From contig NZ_CABFMD010000033.1 in NCBI RefSeq assembly GCF_901875555.1, positions 62,001-126,000 on the forward strand: a stretch of DNA of 64,000 nucleotides. Direction: 5' to 3'. The position numbers and the translations under genes were made by a program. This DNA comes from Streptococcus parasanguinis. GTDB lineage: Bacteria; Bacillota; Bacilli; Lactobacillales; Streptococcaceae. Position 1 is the stretch's first letter; each line of letters starts with the position of its first letter. Shown here piece by piece: positions 45,836 through 55,662 of the stretch. The notes under the pieces are model-generated. The model worked only from the letters and a program-made list of their open reading frames with translations. It was not told the origin of the DNA and searched no databases.

Positions 45836-46471
45836 TCACAATTCAACATCCAACTTTAAAATATCCCCCTTCTCTCCATAATGGAGAAGCCGCAAATATT
45901 CTCCCCAAACTCTGGACTTACCAATGTCTGTATTCATCCAGCTATCCCGACCAATCTCAACATCCTTGTAAAAGGCATTGAAGGTATATGGGATGTAGCG
46001 AAGATGCTTTGGCAAGTGCTGAGCCAAGGTTCGCCATTGCCGACCAGTCGCGTGACTTTTGCAAATGAACATAACGGTATCAACAGTATTAAAATCAAAA
46101 ATTTCTTTGGCAAAAAGTACGTTTTCTAAAGTATTGCTAGAGGAGTTTTCAGATTTAATTGCTTCTTCAGGAATGCCCGCAGCCAGCAGATGCTGGATAA
46201 TAACCTCTGCCTCTGTATGTCCATTCCAATCTGGATGAGGCGTTCCTGTCAAACTTCGGCCACCGGTCACAATAATTCGTCTTACATAACCTTTTTGATA
46301 TGCCTCAATAGCTTTCTCCCAGTGACCCGGGTGAGTTCCACTGAAAACAAATAAAACATCACACGGCTGAGGTTCGATTATTTTCCCAAAAACACTCTTA
46401 GTCAAAAAGGAGATTTCTTTATTAGAGAACTCTTTCGGAACTTCTGGACTTTTCGGAATAATCGGTTTCAT
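45836..46471 (-). CDS. YdcF/DUF218-family protein
   Basis: 211 residues. VLFVFSGTHPGHWEKAIEAYQKGYVRRIIVTGG and SENSSSNTLENVLFAK are the typical DUF218 motifs. Most relatives are membrane-anchored envelope proteins (SanA/ElyC), but this one has no TM or signal and looks cytosolic like YdcF. The function is unknown. It lies 25 bp after purK on the same strand. Confidence 0.85.
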   Translation of the reverse strand: MKPIIPKSPEVPKEFSNKEISFLTKSVFGKIIEPQPCDVLFVFSGTHPGHWEKAIEAYQKGYVRRIIVTGGRSLTGTPHPDWNGHTEAEVIIQHLLAAGIPEEAIKSENSSSNTLENVLFAKEIFDFNTVDTVMFICKSHATGRQWRTLAQHLPKHLRYIPYTFNAFYKDVEIGRDSWMNTDIGKSRVWGEYLRLLHYGEKGDILKLDVEL

Positions 46472-46496
46472 CTATAACATTTCCTCCACAGATTTT

Positions 46497-47588
46497 TTAA
46501 AAATCAATCCCTTTCCCAAATTCCTCAACCTCGTCTGGCACATCACTAAACAACGTCACATGCCCCATCTTGCGGTTGTGCTTTGCTTCTAGTTTACCAT
46601 ATAAGTGGAGGTGAGCGCTTGGATTTTCTGTCACAAATTTTTCAGCAGCGTTGACGTGTTGGCCGAGAACATTGAGCATGACAGCAGGTGCATGTAAGTG
46701 GATTGCTGGAAGTGGTGCTCCGAGAACTCCCAAGATATGCGTGTCAAATTGTGAGAAGTCACAGGCTTCGATTGAATAGTGCCCTGAGTTATGCGGGCGT
46801 GGCGCAATTTCGTTGACAATAATATCATCAGACGTTGCAAACATTTCCACGCAAAGGGTACCAGAGAGGTTCAGTTGTTCAGCGATTCGCACTGCCATGG
46901 TTTTGGCTTTTTCAGCTAGACTCGCTGAAATACGTGCTGGCACAATGGTCTTAGAGAGGATATTGTTACGGTGGATATTTTCCTGAACAGGGAAGACTGT
47001 CACGTCCTTACCATTCCCAGACACGATGACAGAAATCTCCAAGTCGAAATTGACAAATTCTTCCAAAACACACTCGGCTGAATCGGCTAGAGCATAAGCT
47101 TCTTCCAAGTCTGCTTCTGAACGAATAACCTTTTGACCATGGCCATCGTAACCACCGGTCGCAGTCTTGAGGACATAGTTTTTCGACAGGTCGATGTCCG
47201 CCAAATCTTGGCTTGAAGTTACAACCTTATAAGGTGCAACGGTGACTTGAGCCTTATTTGAGAGAAAGTCCTTTTCAAAAATCCGATTTTGAGAGATGCG
47301 AAGCAGATCAGTCCCTTGTGGAAGCTGTCCTTCTTTGATAACAGCATCCAAACCGTCAGCATCCACATTTTCAAATTCATAAGTGAGAACATCACAGCGG
47401 TCCGCCAATTGACGAAGAGCCTCTACATCGTCGTAAGGGGCTGCGATAATTTCCGCCACACGGGAGGCTGGGCAATCAGCTGCTGGGTCCAAAGCGATAA
47501 CCTTGTGTCCCATGTAGATAGCTGAGATCGCCATCATCTGACCCAGCTGACCGCCACCGATAATTCCGATTGTTTTAGTTGAGCTCAT
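46497..47588 (-). CDS. purK: N5-carboxyaminoimidazole ribonucleotide synthase
   Basis: 363 residues, ATP-grasp. [12 protein letters not shown] at the N-terminus, and [18 protein letters not shown]. It makes N5-CAIR from AIR and bicarbonate for PurE. It overlaps purE by 14 bp. Confidence 0.96.
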   Translation of the reverse strand: MSSTKTIGIIGGGQLGQMMAISAIYMGHKVIALDPAADCPASRVAEIIAAPYDDVEALRQLADRCDVLTYEFENVDADGLDAVIKEGQLPQGTDLLRISQNRIFEKDFLSNKAQVTVAPYKVVTSSQDLADIDLSKNYVLKTATGGYDGHGQKVIRSEADLEEAYALADSAECVLEEFVNFDLEISVIVSGNGKDVTVFPVQENIHRNNILSKTIVPARISASLAEKAKTMAVRIAEQLNLSGTLCVEMFATSDDIIVNEIAPRPHNSGHYSIEACDFSQFDTHILGVLGAPLPAIHLHAPAVMLNVLGQHVNAAEKFVTENPSAHLHLYGKLEAKHNRKMGHVTLFSDVPDEVEEFGKGIDF

Positions 47589-48063
47589 TCGTCGACTCCT
47601 CTGCGATTTTTCCTTGTTCTTCTGCGAAATCCGCTAACGCTGTCGCAATAGCCTGGTCCTCTACTGAAAGAAGGCGGAGGGCAAAGAGGGCTGCGTTGGT
47701 CGCACCAGCTTCACCGATCGCCATGGTTGCGACTGGCACCCCACCTGGCATCTGAACGATAGAATAGAGTGAATCCACACCGCTAAGAGCACGTGATTTG
47801 ACGGGCACACCGATGACTGGAAGGGTTGTTTTAGCAGCAACCATCCCTGGCAAGTGAGCAGCCCCACCTGCACCAGCGATGATGACCTTGATACCACGAC
47901 TACGTGCTTCTTCCGCATGTTTGAACATAAGATCCGGCGTCCGGTGTGCGGAAACAACTTTCTTTTCGTAAACGACGCCGAAGTTGTCGAGAACTTCAGC
48001 GGCTTTTTGCATGGTTGCCCAGTCGGATTTTGAGCCCATGATAATGGAAATTACTGGTTTCAT
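47575..48063 (-). CDS. purE: N5-CAIR mutase
   Basis: 162 residues. [13 protein letters not shown] and SAHRTPD are the active-site motifs; [11 protein letters not shown] is also conserved. It converts N5-CAIR to CAIR. The gap of 220 bp to purD is filled by hairpins. Confidence 0.97.
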   Translation of the reverse strand: MKPVISIIMGSKSDWATMQKAAEVLDNFGVVYEKKVVSAHRTPDLMFKHAEEARSRGIKVIIAGAGGAAHLPGMVAAKTTLPVIGVPVKSRALSGVDSLYSIVQMPGGVPVATMAIGEAGATNAALFALRLLSVEDQAIATALADFAEEQGKIAEESTNELN

Positions 48064-48079
48064 TTATTCTCCTTTTTTA

Positions 48080-48275
48080 ATAATCGTCTATTGTAGTGCG
48101 GACGTAAGCGACCGCCTTTGGCGTTCCATTACTAAAACTGGAGCCTAGGTCTCCAGTTTTCCGCTCCTAGTAGCTTTGCTACTAGGAGTTCCACTACTGC
48201 GACGATTATCTTATACTAGCTCGCTAACGCTCGCAAATCAAACGACCATTATCGGGTTTAGCGACTTCGTCGCTT
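48080..48275. repeat. Multi-hairpin element between purD and purE
   Basis: Outer arms ATAATCGTC...GTAGTG and CACTAC...GACGATTAT (48080-48209) enclose two perfect hairpins: AAAACTGGAG/CTCCAGTTTT (48134-48160) and CTCCTAGTAGC/GCTACTAGGAG (48164-48188). A third, AGCGAC-TTC-GTCGCT, lies at 48260-48274. No coding potential. It looks like an inserted miniature element within the pur transcript. Confidence 0.75.
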
Positions 48276-48283
48276 TTGAAATT

Positions 48284-49546
48284 TTATTTGTTCGCCTTGC
48301 TACCGATATCGGTTCGGTAAAACAGGCCTTTTGTGTTTTGCTTGTCGAGTTCGTTGTAGATGATGTTTTGGCCGTCTTTGACGGTGTCTGCTGTGGTGAC
48401 CAGCATGTAAACACGTCCTCCGTTTGAAAGAAGGTCTTCCTCATTTTCAGCGAACTTAGCACCTGCATAGTAAGTGATGATATCACCCTCTGTCTTGGCT
48501 GGAAGCTTGACACCCTTCTCATAAGCCAGTGGATAGCCGTTTGAGGCTACAACCACACCCAGTGTCACACCCTTGTCCGTCCAAGTGATAGCTGGCTCTT
48601 TACCATCCAAAATATCAGTGATATTTTGCGCAAAGTCAGATGTCAAACGAGGCAAGATGATTTGCGTCTCAGGATCGCCGAAGCGAGAGTTGAACTCGAT
48701 GACTTTCGGTCCATCAGCTGTCAAGATAAGACCAGCGTAAAGGACACCAGTATAAGGACGACCTTCTTTAATCATACCTTCAAGGACTGGCTTGACAATC
48801 GTGTCAACCGCTGTGTCAACCACGCTCTGTGGCAAGTGAGGAACTGGCGCATAGGCACCCATCCCACCAGTGTTGGGACCCTTGTCACCATCATAGGCAC
48901 GTTTGTGGTCCTGTGCCGTTGGCATGATGTAGAACTTGTCCCCATTGACAAAGGCAAAGAGAGAGAACTCTTCCCCATCAAGGAATTCCTCGATGACCAC
49001 ACGCGCACCTGAGTCACCGAATTTATTGTCCAGAAGCATCTCGTGAGCCGCTTCGACGGCTTGCTCGACTGTCTCCGCAACGACAACACCTTTTCCAAGA
49101 GCTAGTCCATCTGCCTTGACGACGATCGGAGCGCCTTTTTCCTCAATGTAGGCCTTGGCTTTCTCGAAATCTGAAAAAGTCCCATAGGCTGCTGTTGGAA
49201 CATCATATTTGACCATGATTTCCTTGGCAAAATCCTTAGACCACTCCAGCTCAGCCGCAGCCTTGGTCGGACCAAATGCTTTGAGTCCTGCCACATTGAA
49301 ATCATCCACGATTCCAGCTGCGAGGGCATCATCTGGGCCAATAAAGGTCCAAGCAATATCATTGACTTTTGCGAAATCAATCAGCTTAGAATGTTCGGAA
49401 ATTCCGATATTGATCAAATCCAGACCATCTAATCGCATCCCGTCATTACCAGGAGCCACGAAAACTTGCTCAACGTCCTTAGACTCCAATAATTTCTTGG
49501 CAATCGCATGTTCACGACCGCCAGATCCAACAACCAAAAGTTTCAT
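48284..49546 (-). CDS. purD: Phosphoribosylamine-glycine ligase
   Basis: 420 residues, ATP-grasp. MKLLVVGSGGREHAI at the start; GKGVVVAE and EFNSRFGDPETQ later. It makes GAR. A -10 TATAAT (minus strand 49578-49583) suggests its own promoter, as the gene upstream is on the other strand. Confidence 0.97.
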   Translation of the reverse strand: MKLLVVGSGGREHAIAKKLLESKDVEQVFVAPGNDGMRLDGLDLINIGISEHSKLIDFAKVNDIAWTFIGPDDALAAGIVDDFNVAGLKAFGPTKAAAELEWSKDFAKEIMVKYDVPTAAYGTFSDFEKAKAYIEEKGAPIVVKADGLALGKGVVVAETVEQAVEAAHEMLLDNKFGDSGARVVIEEFLDGEEFSLFAFVNGDKFYIMPTAQDHKRAYDGDKGPNTGGMGAYAPVPHLPQSVVDTAVDTIVKPVLEGMIKEGRPYTGVLYAGLILTADGPKVIEFNSRFGDPETQIILPRLTSDFAQNITDILDGKEPAITWTDKGVTLGVVVASNGYPLAYEKGVKLPAKTEGDIITYYAGAKFAENEEDLLSNGGRVYMLVTTADTVKDGQNIIYNELDKQNTKGLFYRTDIGSKANK

Positions 49547-49682
49547 TTCGAACCTCTTTTGCGAATTATTTTATTAAATTATATCATAATCGTTCGCTTT
49601 ATTCTATTAATTTCAGTGAATCTCCTTGAAATGCAGTAGAATCCAAACTTTTTTCCTTTTCAAAACCATTTCTGCATTCTTT

Positions 49683-49690
49683 TCCGAATA
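49683..49690 (+). promoter_or_regulatory. Competence (ComX/SigX) box, TCCGAATA
   Basis: It fits the streptococcal com-box TNCGAATA with T-rich sequence upstream, 39 nt before the start codon. The downstream TATAAGTGAGACCTACTAAA is nearly repeated before the Rpn gene at 63.6 kb. Confidence 0.7.
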
Positions 49691-49729
49691 GTATAAGTGA
49701 GACCTACTAAATTAACGAAAAGGAGTATT

Positions 49730-50749
49730 ATGCAAACCATTAAAAAATTCGTATTACTGACTTGCGCCACCTGGGGGATGCAAGGCGCCTTGGCTCATGC
49801 CGATCAAGCAACCAATGCGATCTATGCAGAAAAAGGGAAACTCATGATCCATCTTGGAAATGTTCCAGCGAAATACCAAAAGATTCAAGTCCCCATCTGG
49901 TCTGATCAAAATGGCCAAGATGACCTGATTTGGTATCCTGTGGAACGAAGTGACACCGGATTCAATCTAGAAGTACCTTTAATCAACCATTCTGATCAAG
50001 CTGGGCTTTACCATGTCCATGTCTATGGCGTCGAGGGCAATGGACAAGTAGCTGGCCTTTACCCTCTCACGACCAACGTCCAAGAAAAAGACCTAGCTTC
50101 TTCTCAACCCAAAATTACGATCAAACCTGTCTCCTCACAAGAATTCGAGGTAGATCTGAAGTTATTCGAGGATGTGGAGGAGATTGTCTTTCCCATATGG
50201 TCAGAAGAGAACGGGCAGGACGATCTGGTCTGGTACCCTGCAAAGAAGATCGCACCTGGACATTTCCAACTGCGCTTTCAGGCCCAAAAACACAAAGGGA
50301 GTGGGTTATTCCACCTCCACGTCTACCAGAAAAAGAAGGGACAACTACAAGGCATGTTCCCAACTACCTTTCAAGTGGAAAAGGCAAAGCCAAAGCTCAC
50401 GCCACTCGCGACGCATCCAGGAAACACCTACCCCATCGGTGAATGTACCTGGGGTGCTAAAGAATTAGCCCCTTGGGCCCACAACTGGTGGGGAAACGGT
50501 GGCATGTGGGCAGCTAGTGCACGCGCCGCGGGATTCCGTACAGGAGATAGCCCAGAGGTCGGCGCCATCGCCTGTTGGGACAATGGAGGATATGGCCACG
50601 TCGCTCTTGTAACAGACGTCGAACACGATCAAAAAATTCAGATCCAAGAGGCCAATTACAACGGCCATCGCTTTATCGACAACTTTCGTGGTTGGTTCGA
50701 CCCGACCAATCCCGTCTGGGGAACCGTCACCTATATCTATCCCGATTAA
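49730..50749 (+). CDS. LytF-like secreted murein hydrolase (Bsp repeats + CHAP)
   Basis: 339 residues. Signal peptide about 1-24 (ending LAHA). Two GBS Bsp-like repeats lie at about 29-117 and 127-216, each with PIWS..NGQDDL.WYP. The CHAP amidase/endopeptidase domain (232-339) has Cys239 (GECTWGAKE) and His290 (GYGHVALV). This is the architecture of LytF, the competence-induced fratricin of oral streptococci, although LytF usually has more repeats. The com-box upstream supports that role. It lies on the plus strand inside the otherwise minus-strand pur region. RBS AAAAGGAG selects this start. It could instead be a housekeeping hydrolase. Confidence 0.85.
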   Translation: MQTIKKFVLLTCATWGMQGALAHADQATNAIYAEKGKLMIHLGNVPAKYQKIQVPIWSDQNGQDDLIWYPVERSDTGFNLEVPLINHSDQAGLYHVHVYGVEGNGQVAGLYPLTTNVQEKDLASSQPKITIKPVSSQEFEVDLKLFEDVEEIVFPIWSEENGQDDLVWYPAKKIAPGHFQLRFQAQKHKGSGLFHLHVYQKKKGQLQGMFPTTFQVEKAKPKLTPLATHPGNTYPIGECTWGAKELAPWAHNWWGNGGMWAASARAAGFRTGDSPEVGAIACWDNGGYGHVALVTDVEHDQKIQIQEANYNGHRFIDNFRGWFDPTNPVWGTVTYIYPD

Positions 50750-50765
50750 GGTCTTTATAACCACC

Positions 50766-50800
50766 AAAACGGCACCCATCCATTGATGCGTGCCGTTTTT
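50766..50800. terminator. Bidirectional terminator
   Basis: AAAACGGCAC/GTGCCGTTTTT, shared by the convergent CHAP and purH genes. Confidence 0.9.
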
Positions 50801-50802
50801 GA

Positions 50803-52350
50803 TTAATGACGGAAGTGACGAACTCCTGTAAAGATCATGGTTAAACCATGTTTATCAGCCGCTTCGATAGACTCTTGGTCACGTACTGAGCCACCTGGCT
50901 GGATGATCGCCTTGATACCTGCTTTAGCGATTTCTTCCACGTTATCTGCAAATGGGAAGAAGGCATCTGAAGCAAGAACAGCGCCGTCAAGACGGTCTTT
51001 AGCCTGGTCAATAGCGATACGGACGGAAGCCACACGGTTAGTTTGACCAGGGCCAACACCAAGTGTCATGTGATCATTGGTCACGATGATACCGTTTGAT
51101 TTGACATACTTGATGGCTTTCCAAGCAAACTCAAGAGCTGTTGCTTCTGTCTCAGTTGGTTGGCGTTTGGTCACCACTTGCCAGTCAGCTGGACTTTCTT
51201 TCACCACATCTTGGTTTTGAACGAGAAGTCCACCAACAACACCAGTGTATTCCGCTTCTACTTCGCTAGCATCTTGAGCATCGAATGGCAAGACAAGTAT
51301 GCGCAAGTTTTTCTTCTTGGTTGTCAAGATTTCAAGTGCTTCGTCTGTATAGCTTGGTGCAATGATGATTTCAAGGAAAACACCATGCATTTTTTGAGCT
51401 GTCGCAGCGTCTACCTCACGGTTGAGAACGACGATACCACCGAAAATTGATACTGGATCAGACTCATAAGCGTAGTCCCAAGCAGTTTCGATATCGTCAG
51501 CTTGACCAATCCCACATGGGTTCATGTGTTTAAGAGCCACAACGGTTGGACGGTCTTTGAAGTCACGGATGATCCGAATGGCCGCATCCGCGTCACGAAT
51601 ATTGTTGAAGGATAATTCTTTCCCGTTCAGCTGTTTAGCGGATGCAATGGAGTAATCCGTTGGCAATGCCTTTTGGTAGAAGTCTGCGTCTTGTTGAGGA
51701 TTTTCACCGTAACGCATGGCTTGTTTGAGATCATAAGTTAGAGTGAGTTTTTCAGGTTTGCTTTCACCCACTTGAGCTGTGAAGTATGCCGCAATCAAGG
51801 CATCATAAGCTGCTGTGTGGCGGAAAACCTTAGCTGCCAAGCGTTGGCGAGTTTCGTAACTTGTTTCGCCATTGGCTGCCAATTCTTCCAAAACTACAGC
51901 ATAGTCAGCAGGGTCTACAACAACTGTTACGCTAGCGTGGTTTTTTGCTGCTGAACGAAGCATAGATGGCCCACCGATATCGATGTTTTCCACTGCGTCA
52001 GCGTAAGTCACGTCTGGTTTGAGGATGGTTTCCTTGAATGGGTATAGATTGACCACAACAAGGTCGATCAGTTCGATCTGATTATCCTTAGCCGCTTGAA
52101 GGTGGCTATCGAGGTCACGACGAGCGAGAAGACCTCCGTGGATATTTGGGTGGAGAGTCTTCACACGACCATCCATCATTTCTGGAAAACCAGTCACATC
52201 GTCAATGGCAATGGTGTCTACCCCCGCATTGTCAAGGGCAACTTTGGTCCCACCTGTTGAGATGATGTCCCAACCAAGTTTTTTAAGTTCTTGGGCAAAT
52301 TCAACAATGCCCGCTTTGTCTGAGACTGAAATAAGTGCTCGTTTTGTCAT
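50803..52350 (-). CDS. purH: Bifunctional AICAR transformylase/IMP cyclohydrolase
   Basis: 515 residues. N-terminal MGS-like cyclohydrolase domain ([16 protein letters not shown]), C-terminal transformylase with ALKHMNPCG. It makes IMP, the pathway end point. I chose MTKRALISV; an open frame extends upstream without an RBS. Confidence 0.97.
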   Translation of the reverse strand: MTKRALISVSDKAGIVEFAQELKKLGWDIISTGGTKVALDNAGVDTIAIDDVTGFPEMMDGRVKTLHPNIHGGLLARRDLDSHLQAAKDNQIELIDLVVVNLYPFKETILKPDVTYADAVENIDIGGPSMLRSAAKNHASVTVVVDPADYAVVLEELAANGETSYETRQRLAAKVFRHTAAYDALIAAYFTAQVGESKPEKLTLTYDLKQAMRYGENPQQDADFYQKALPTDYSIASAKQLNGKELSFNNIRDADAAIRIIRDFKDRPTVVALKHMNPCGIGQADDIETAWDYAYESDPVSIFGGIVVLNREVDAATAQKMHGVFLEIIIAPSYTDEALEILTTKKKNLRILVLPFDAQDASEVEAEYTGVVGGLLVQNQDVVKESPADWQVVTKRQPTETEATALEFAWKAIKYVKSNGIIVTNDHMTLGVGPGQTNRVASVRIAIDQAKDRLDGAVLASDAFFPFADNVEEIAKAGIKAIIQPGGSVRDQESIEAADKHGLTMIFTGVRHFRH

Positions 52351-52426
52351 TTTCTTTCTTTTCCTTTTTTTAAAAAAGTTCTTTATCTGCCACAGTCGAA
52401 AATTATCTTTCAGCTCTAGCGCTTCC

Positions 52427-52975
52427 TTATTTTCGTGCAACGCCCAAACTCTCCAACACTTCTGGATAGAGTTTGTACTCTGTTTCGTGGATGCGAGTTT
52501 CGAAGGTATCAAGGGTATCCCCTTCAAGACGTGGCACACGAACTTGTTTGATAACCTTACCAGTGTCCACACCAGAATCCACCCAGTGAATGGTCACACC
52601 AGACTGGGCCACGCCAGCATTCCAAGCATCCTCAATGCCATGAGCCCCTGGAAATTCTGGAAGATAAGCCGGGTGAATATTGATGATACGGCCTTCATAA
52701 GCTGCAAGCAAGGTTGGGCCAACGATTTTCATATAGCCCGCCAGACAAACCAGGTCAATCTGGTGTTTATCCAAGAGTTTGACGATAGCTTCTTCATAAG
52801 CTGCTTTATTATCAAATTCCTTGAGTTCAAAAGTATGGCTAGCCACACCAAGGTTTTTGGCACGTTCTAAGACATAGGCATCACGGTGATCTGAAAAGAC
52901 AAATTCTACCGGAAATTGTTCTGCAATCACCTGAAAGTTTGAGCCGTTGCCAGAGGCAAAAACAGCAATTTTCAT
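52427..52975 (-). CDS. purN: GAR transformylase
   Basis: 182 residues. [25 protein letters not shown] with the catalytic His, and [14 protein letters not shown] with the catalytic Asp. It uses 10-formyl-THF. I chose MKIAVFASG. No clear Shine-Dalgarno is visible, so coupling or weak initiation is possible. Confidence 0.96.
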   Translation of the reverse strand: MKIAVFASGNGSNFQVIAEQFPVEFVFSDHRDAYVLERAKNLGVASHTFELKEFDNKAAYEEAIVKLLDKHQIDLVCLAGYMKIVGPTLLAAYEGRIINIHPAYLPEFPGAHGIEDAWNAGVAQSGVTIHWVDSGVDTGKVIKQVRVPRLEGDTLDTFETRIHETEYKLYPEVLESLGVARK

Positions 52976-53083
52976 ATTCGATACAAAGGGACGTTTCGGA
53001 TAACCGAACAGTTTCGTAGAAAAATAGGAAATCATTGCTGGGTGCTTGCACACAAAATGATTTCTCTTTTTCCTAGAAAATGA

Positions 53084-53118
53084 GTCCCGTGTTCAGTTAG
53101 GCTTGCTAACTAAACACT
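53084..53118. repeat. Intergenic hairpin between purM and purN
   Basis: GTGTTCAGTTAG/CTAACTAAACAC with one internal mismatch and no T tract, so probably a stability or processing structure. Confidence 0.55.
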
Positions 53119-53158
53119 CCTTTCTACAATTTCTCCGTACAAAATGGTGATAGCACCA

Positions 53159-54181
53159 TTATTTAATCACCACACTTGCGCCATCTTTCTTCACAATACG
53201 ACCAATTTCATAGACTGGTTCGTCGAGAAGTTCTTTGACACGTTCAACATTCTCTGGTTTCACCGCAAGCATGAGACCAATCCCCATGTTGAAGATTTCA
53301 AACATTTCTTCATGTTTGATTTGGCCGTATTTTTCAAGAGCTTTGAAAATTGGAAGAACCGGCACTTTGCTTTCATCAATTTCAGCAGCCAAATCACCAG
53401 CGAACATCCGTGGTACATTTTCGATGAAACCACCACCTGTGATGTGGGCAATCCCGTTAACCAATTCTTCTTTGATGAGTGGCAATGCTGCTTTGACGTA
53501 GATACGAGTTGGTTCCAAAAGAACGTCTTTCAGTTTTTTGCCTTCCAATTCTGGCAAGACTTCTTCACCTGTGTAGTCCGCAAAAACACGACGCACAAGT
53601 GAGTAACCATTTGAGTGGATACCGCTTGAAGCAAGCCCCAGAATCACATCACCTGCTGCCACTTTTGAACCGTCGATGATTTGAGATTTTTCTGCAACAC
53701 CAACAGCAAACCCAGCCAAGTCATAGTCGTCTTCACCATACATACCAGGCATTTCAGCCGTTTCACCACCAATGAGGGCTGCACCAGCTTGCACACATCC
53801 TTCAGCCACACCAGCAACGACCTGTTCTAGTTTAGCTGGTTCATTTTTACCAGTTGCGATATAGTCGAGAAAGTAAAGGGGTTCAGCACCTGCAGCAATG
53901 ATATCATTAACACACATGGCCACACAGTCTTGTCCAATGGTATCATGCTTGTCGTACTTGATAGCAAGCATGAGTTTCGTTCCGACACCGTCCGTCCCTG
54001 AGATCAAAACAGGCTCTTTGACACCTGTTTTTGAAAGGTCAAACATGCCACCGAAGCCACCAAGAGCTCCCATGACACCCGCACGTTCCGTACGAGCCAC
54101 GTGTTTTTTAATCCGTTCAACAACTTCATAACCCGCTTCAACGTCCACACCCGATTGGGCATACGCATTTTTATTTGTCAT
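53159..54181 (-). CDS. purM: AIR synthetase (FGAM cyclo-ligase)
   Basis: 340 residues. [11 protein letters not shown] at the start, [22 protein letters not shown] and [11 protein letters not shown]. It closes the imidazole ring to form AIR. Confidence 0.97.
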   Translation of the reverse strand: MTNKNAYAQSGVDVEAGYEVVERIKKHVARTERAGVMGALGGFGGMFDLSKTGVKEPVLISGTDGVGTKLMLAIKYDKHDTIGQDCVAMCVNDIIAAGAEPLYFLDYIATGKNEPAKLEQVVAGVAEGCVQAGAALIGGETAEMPGMYGEDDYDLAGFAVGVAEKSQIIDGSKVAAGDVILGLASSGIHSNGYSLVRRVFADYTGEEVLPELEGKKLKDVLLEPTRIYVKAALPLIKEELVNGIAHITGGGFIENVPRMFAGDLAAEIDESKVPVLPIFKALEKYGQIKHEEMFEIFNMGIGLMLAVKPENVERVKELLDEPVYEIGRIVKKDGASVVIK

Positions 54182-54210
54182 TTGTTTATTCCTTTTCTTT
54201 TACACTGCTC

Positions 54211-55650
54211 TTAATAGAAAGAAGTATGTTCTTTCAAACTTTCCACATAGCGTTCTTCGTAGTCATACAAAGGCGTTGGATATTTTCCATCAAAGTAAGC
54301 CACACAAAGACCGCCATTGGGAGCATCTGTATCAATTCCAATAGAATCAATCAAGCCATCGATTGACAAATACGTCAAGCTATCTGCACCAATGATATCG
54401 CGTGTTTCCTCAACTGTATGATTGGCTGCAATCAATTCCTTACGTGTTTGAATATCGATCCCGTAGAAACATGGATAGGCAAGGGCTGGACTACCGATTG
54501 CTACGTGAACCTCTGTTGCTCCTGCTTCTTTTAGCAAATTAACGATCCGACGTGAGGTTGTCCCACGTACGATAGAATCATCGATCATGACAACCCGTTT
54601 GCCTTTCACGACACCGGATACGGCAGAAAGCTTCATCCGAACACCTTGCTCCCGTAGTTCTTGTGTTGGCTGAATAAAGGTCCGTTGGGTGTATTGGTTT
54701 TTAATCAAGCCCATTTCATTTGGTAGGCCAGATTCTTCCGCAAATCCCATGGCTGCACTAAGTGACGAGTTAGGTACACCGACCACAATATCTGCTTCAT
54801 GTTTGAATTCACGTGCCAATTGAGCCCCCATACGTTTACGAGCGGTATGGACATTGACTCCTTGAATATTGGAGTCCGGACGGGCAAAGTAGATATACTC
54901 CATCGAACAAACAGCCAATTGGGTGTCCGTTGTATAGTTATCGTAAGTGATGCCGTTATCATCGATGATCACGACTTCACCCGGATTTACATCCCGAATC
55001 CACTCTGCTCCAACCACTTCAAAAGCACAGGTTTCAGAGGAAACTACAATGGCCCCATTAGCCATTTTCCCAATCGAAAGAGGACGGAAACCATTTGGAT
55101 CCAAGGCCGCAATCAGCTTATCTTCCAGCATGAGAAGGTAAGCAAATCCACCTTTCACCGTATTCAAGGCTTCTTTCACCTTACCCATGAAGGATGGGTT
55201 GTGGCTCCGACGAATCAAGTGCGCCAAGATTTCTGAATCAGAAGTTGAGCTAAAGATCGCCCCGTTATTTTCTAACTCCCGTTTGAGGGACTTGGCATTG
55301 GTCAAATTCCCGTTGTGGGCAAGTCCAAACTGCGTATCATGAAAGCGAAAGAGAAAGGGCTGGATGTTATCCACTGAAGCTTCCCCAGCTGTCGCATAGC
55401 GAACATGTCCAATCGCTCCCGTCCCTGTTAACTTATCCAAGTTAGCAGGATTCCGAAACACTTCTGAGAGAAGACCCGTATCACGATACCGTTTTAGTTG
55501 ACCCGCATCATTCGAAAGGATCCCTGCCCCTTCTTGACCACGGTGTTGAAGACTGTGTAATCCGAAATAAGTCAGTTTTGCAGCATCTGGGTGTCCCCAG
55601 ATCCCAAAAATACCACATTCTTCATTAAGAGATTTAACTTCGTATGTCAT
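54211..55650 (-). CDS. purF: Amidophosphoribosyltransferase
   Basis: 479 residues. An 11-residue propeptide precedes the catalytic Cys12 (EECGIFG). The PRPP-binding loop is VVMIDDSIVRGTTS. First committed step of the pathway. It starts 12 bp after purL. Confidence 0.97.
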   Translation of the reverse strand: MTYEVKSLNEECGIFGIWGHPDAAKLTYFGLHSLQHRGQEGAGILSNDAGQLKRYRDTGLLSEVFRNPANLDKLTGTGAIGHVRYATAGEASVDNIQPFLFRFHDTQFGLAHNGNLTNAKSLKRELENNGAIFSSTSDSEILAHLIRRSHNPSFMGKVKEALNTVKGGFAYLLMLEDKLIAALDPNGFRPLSIGKMANGAIVVSSETCAFEVVGAEWIRDVNPGEVVIIDDNGITYDNYTTDTQLAVCSMEYIYFARPDSNIQGVNVHTARKRMGAQLAREFKHEADIVVGVPNSSLSAAMGFAEESGLPNEMGLIKNQYTQRTFIQPTQELREQGVRMKLSAVSGVVKGKRVVMIDDSIVRGTTSRRIVNLLKEAGATEVHVAIGSPALAYPCFYGIDIQTRKELIAANHTVEETRDIIGADSLTYLSIDGLIDSIGIDTDAPNGGLCVAYFDGKYPTPLYDYEERYVESLKEHTSFY

Positions 55651-55662
55651 TTTGTATACCTT

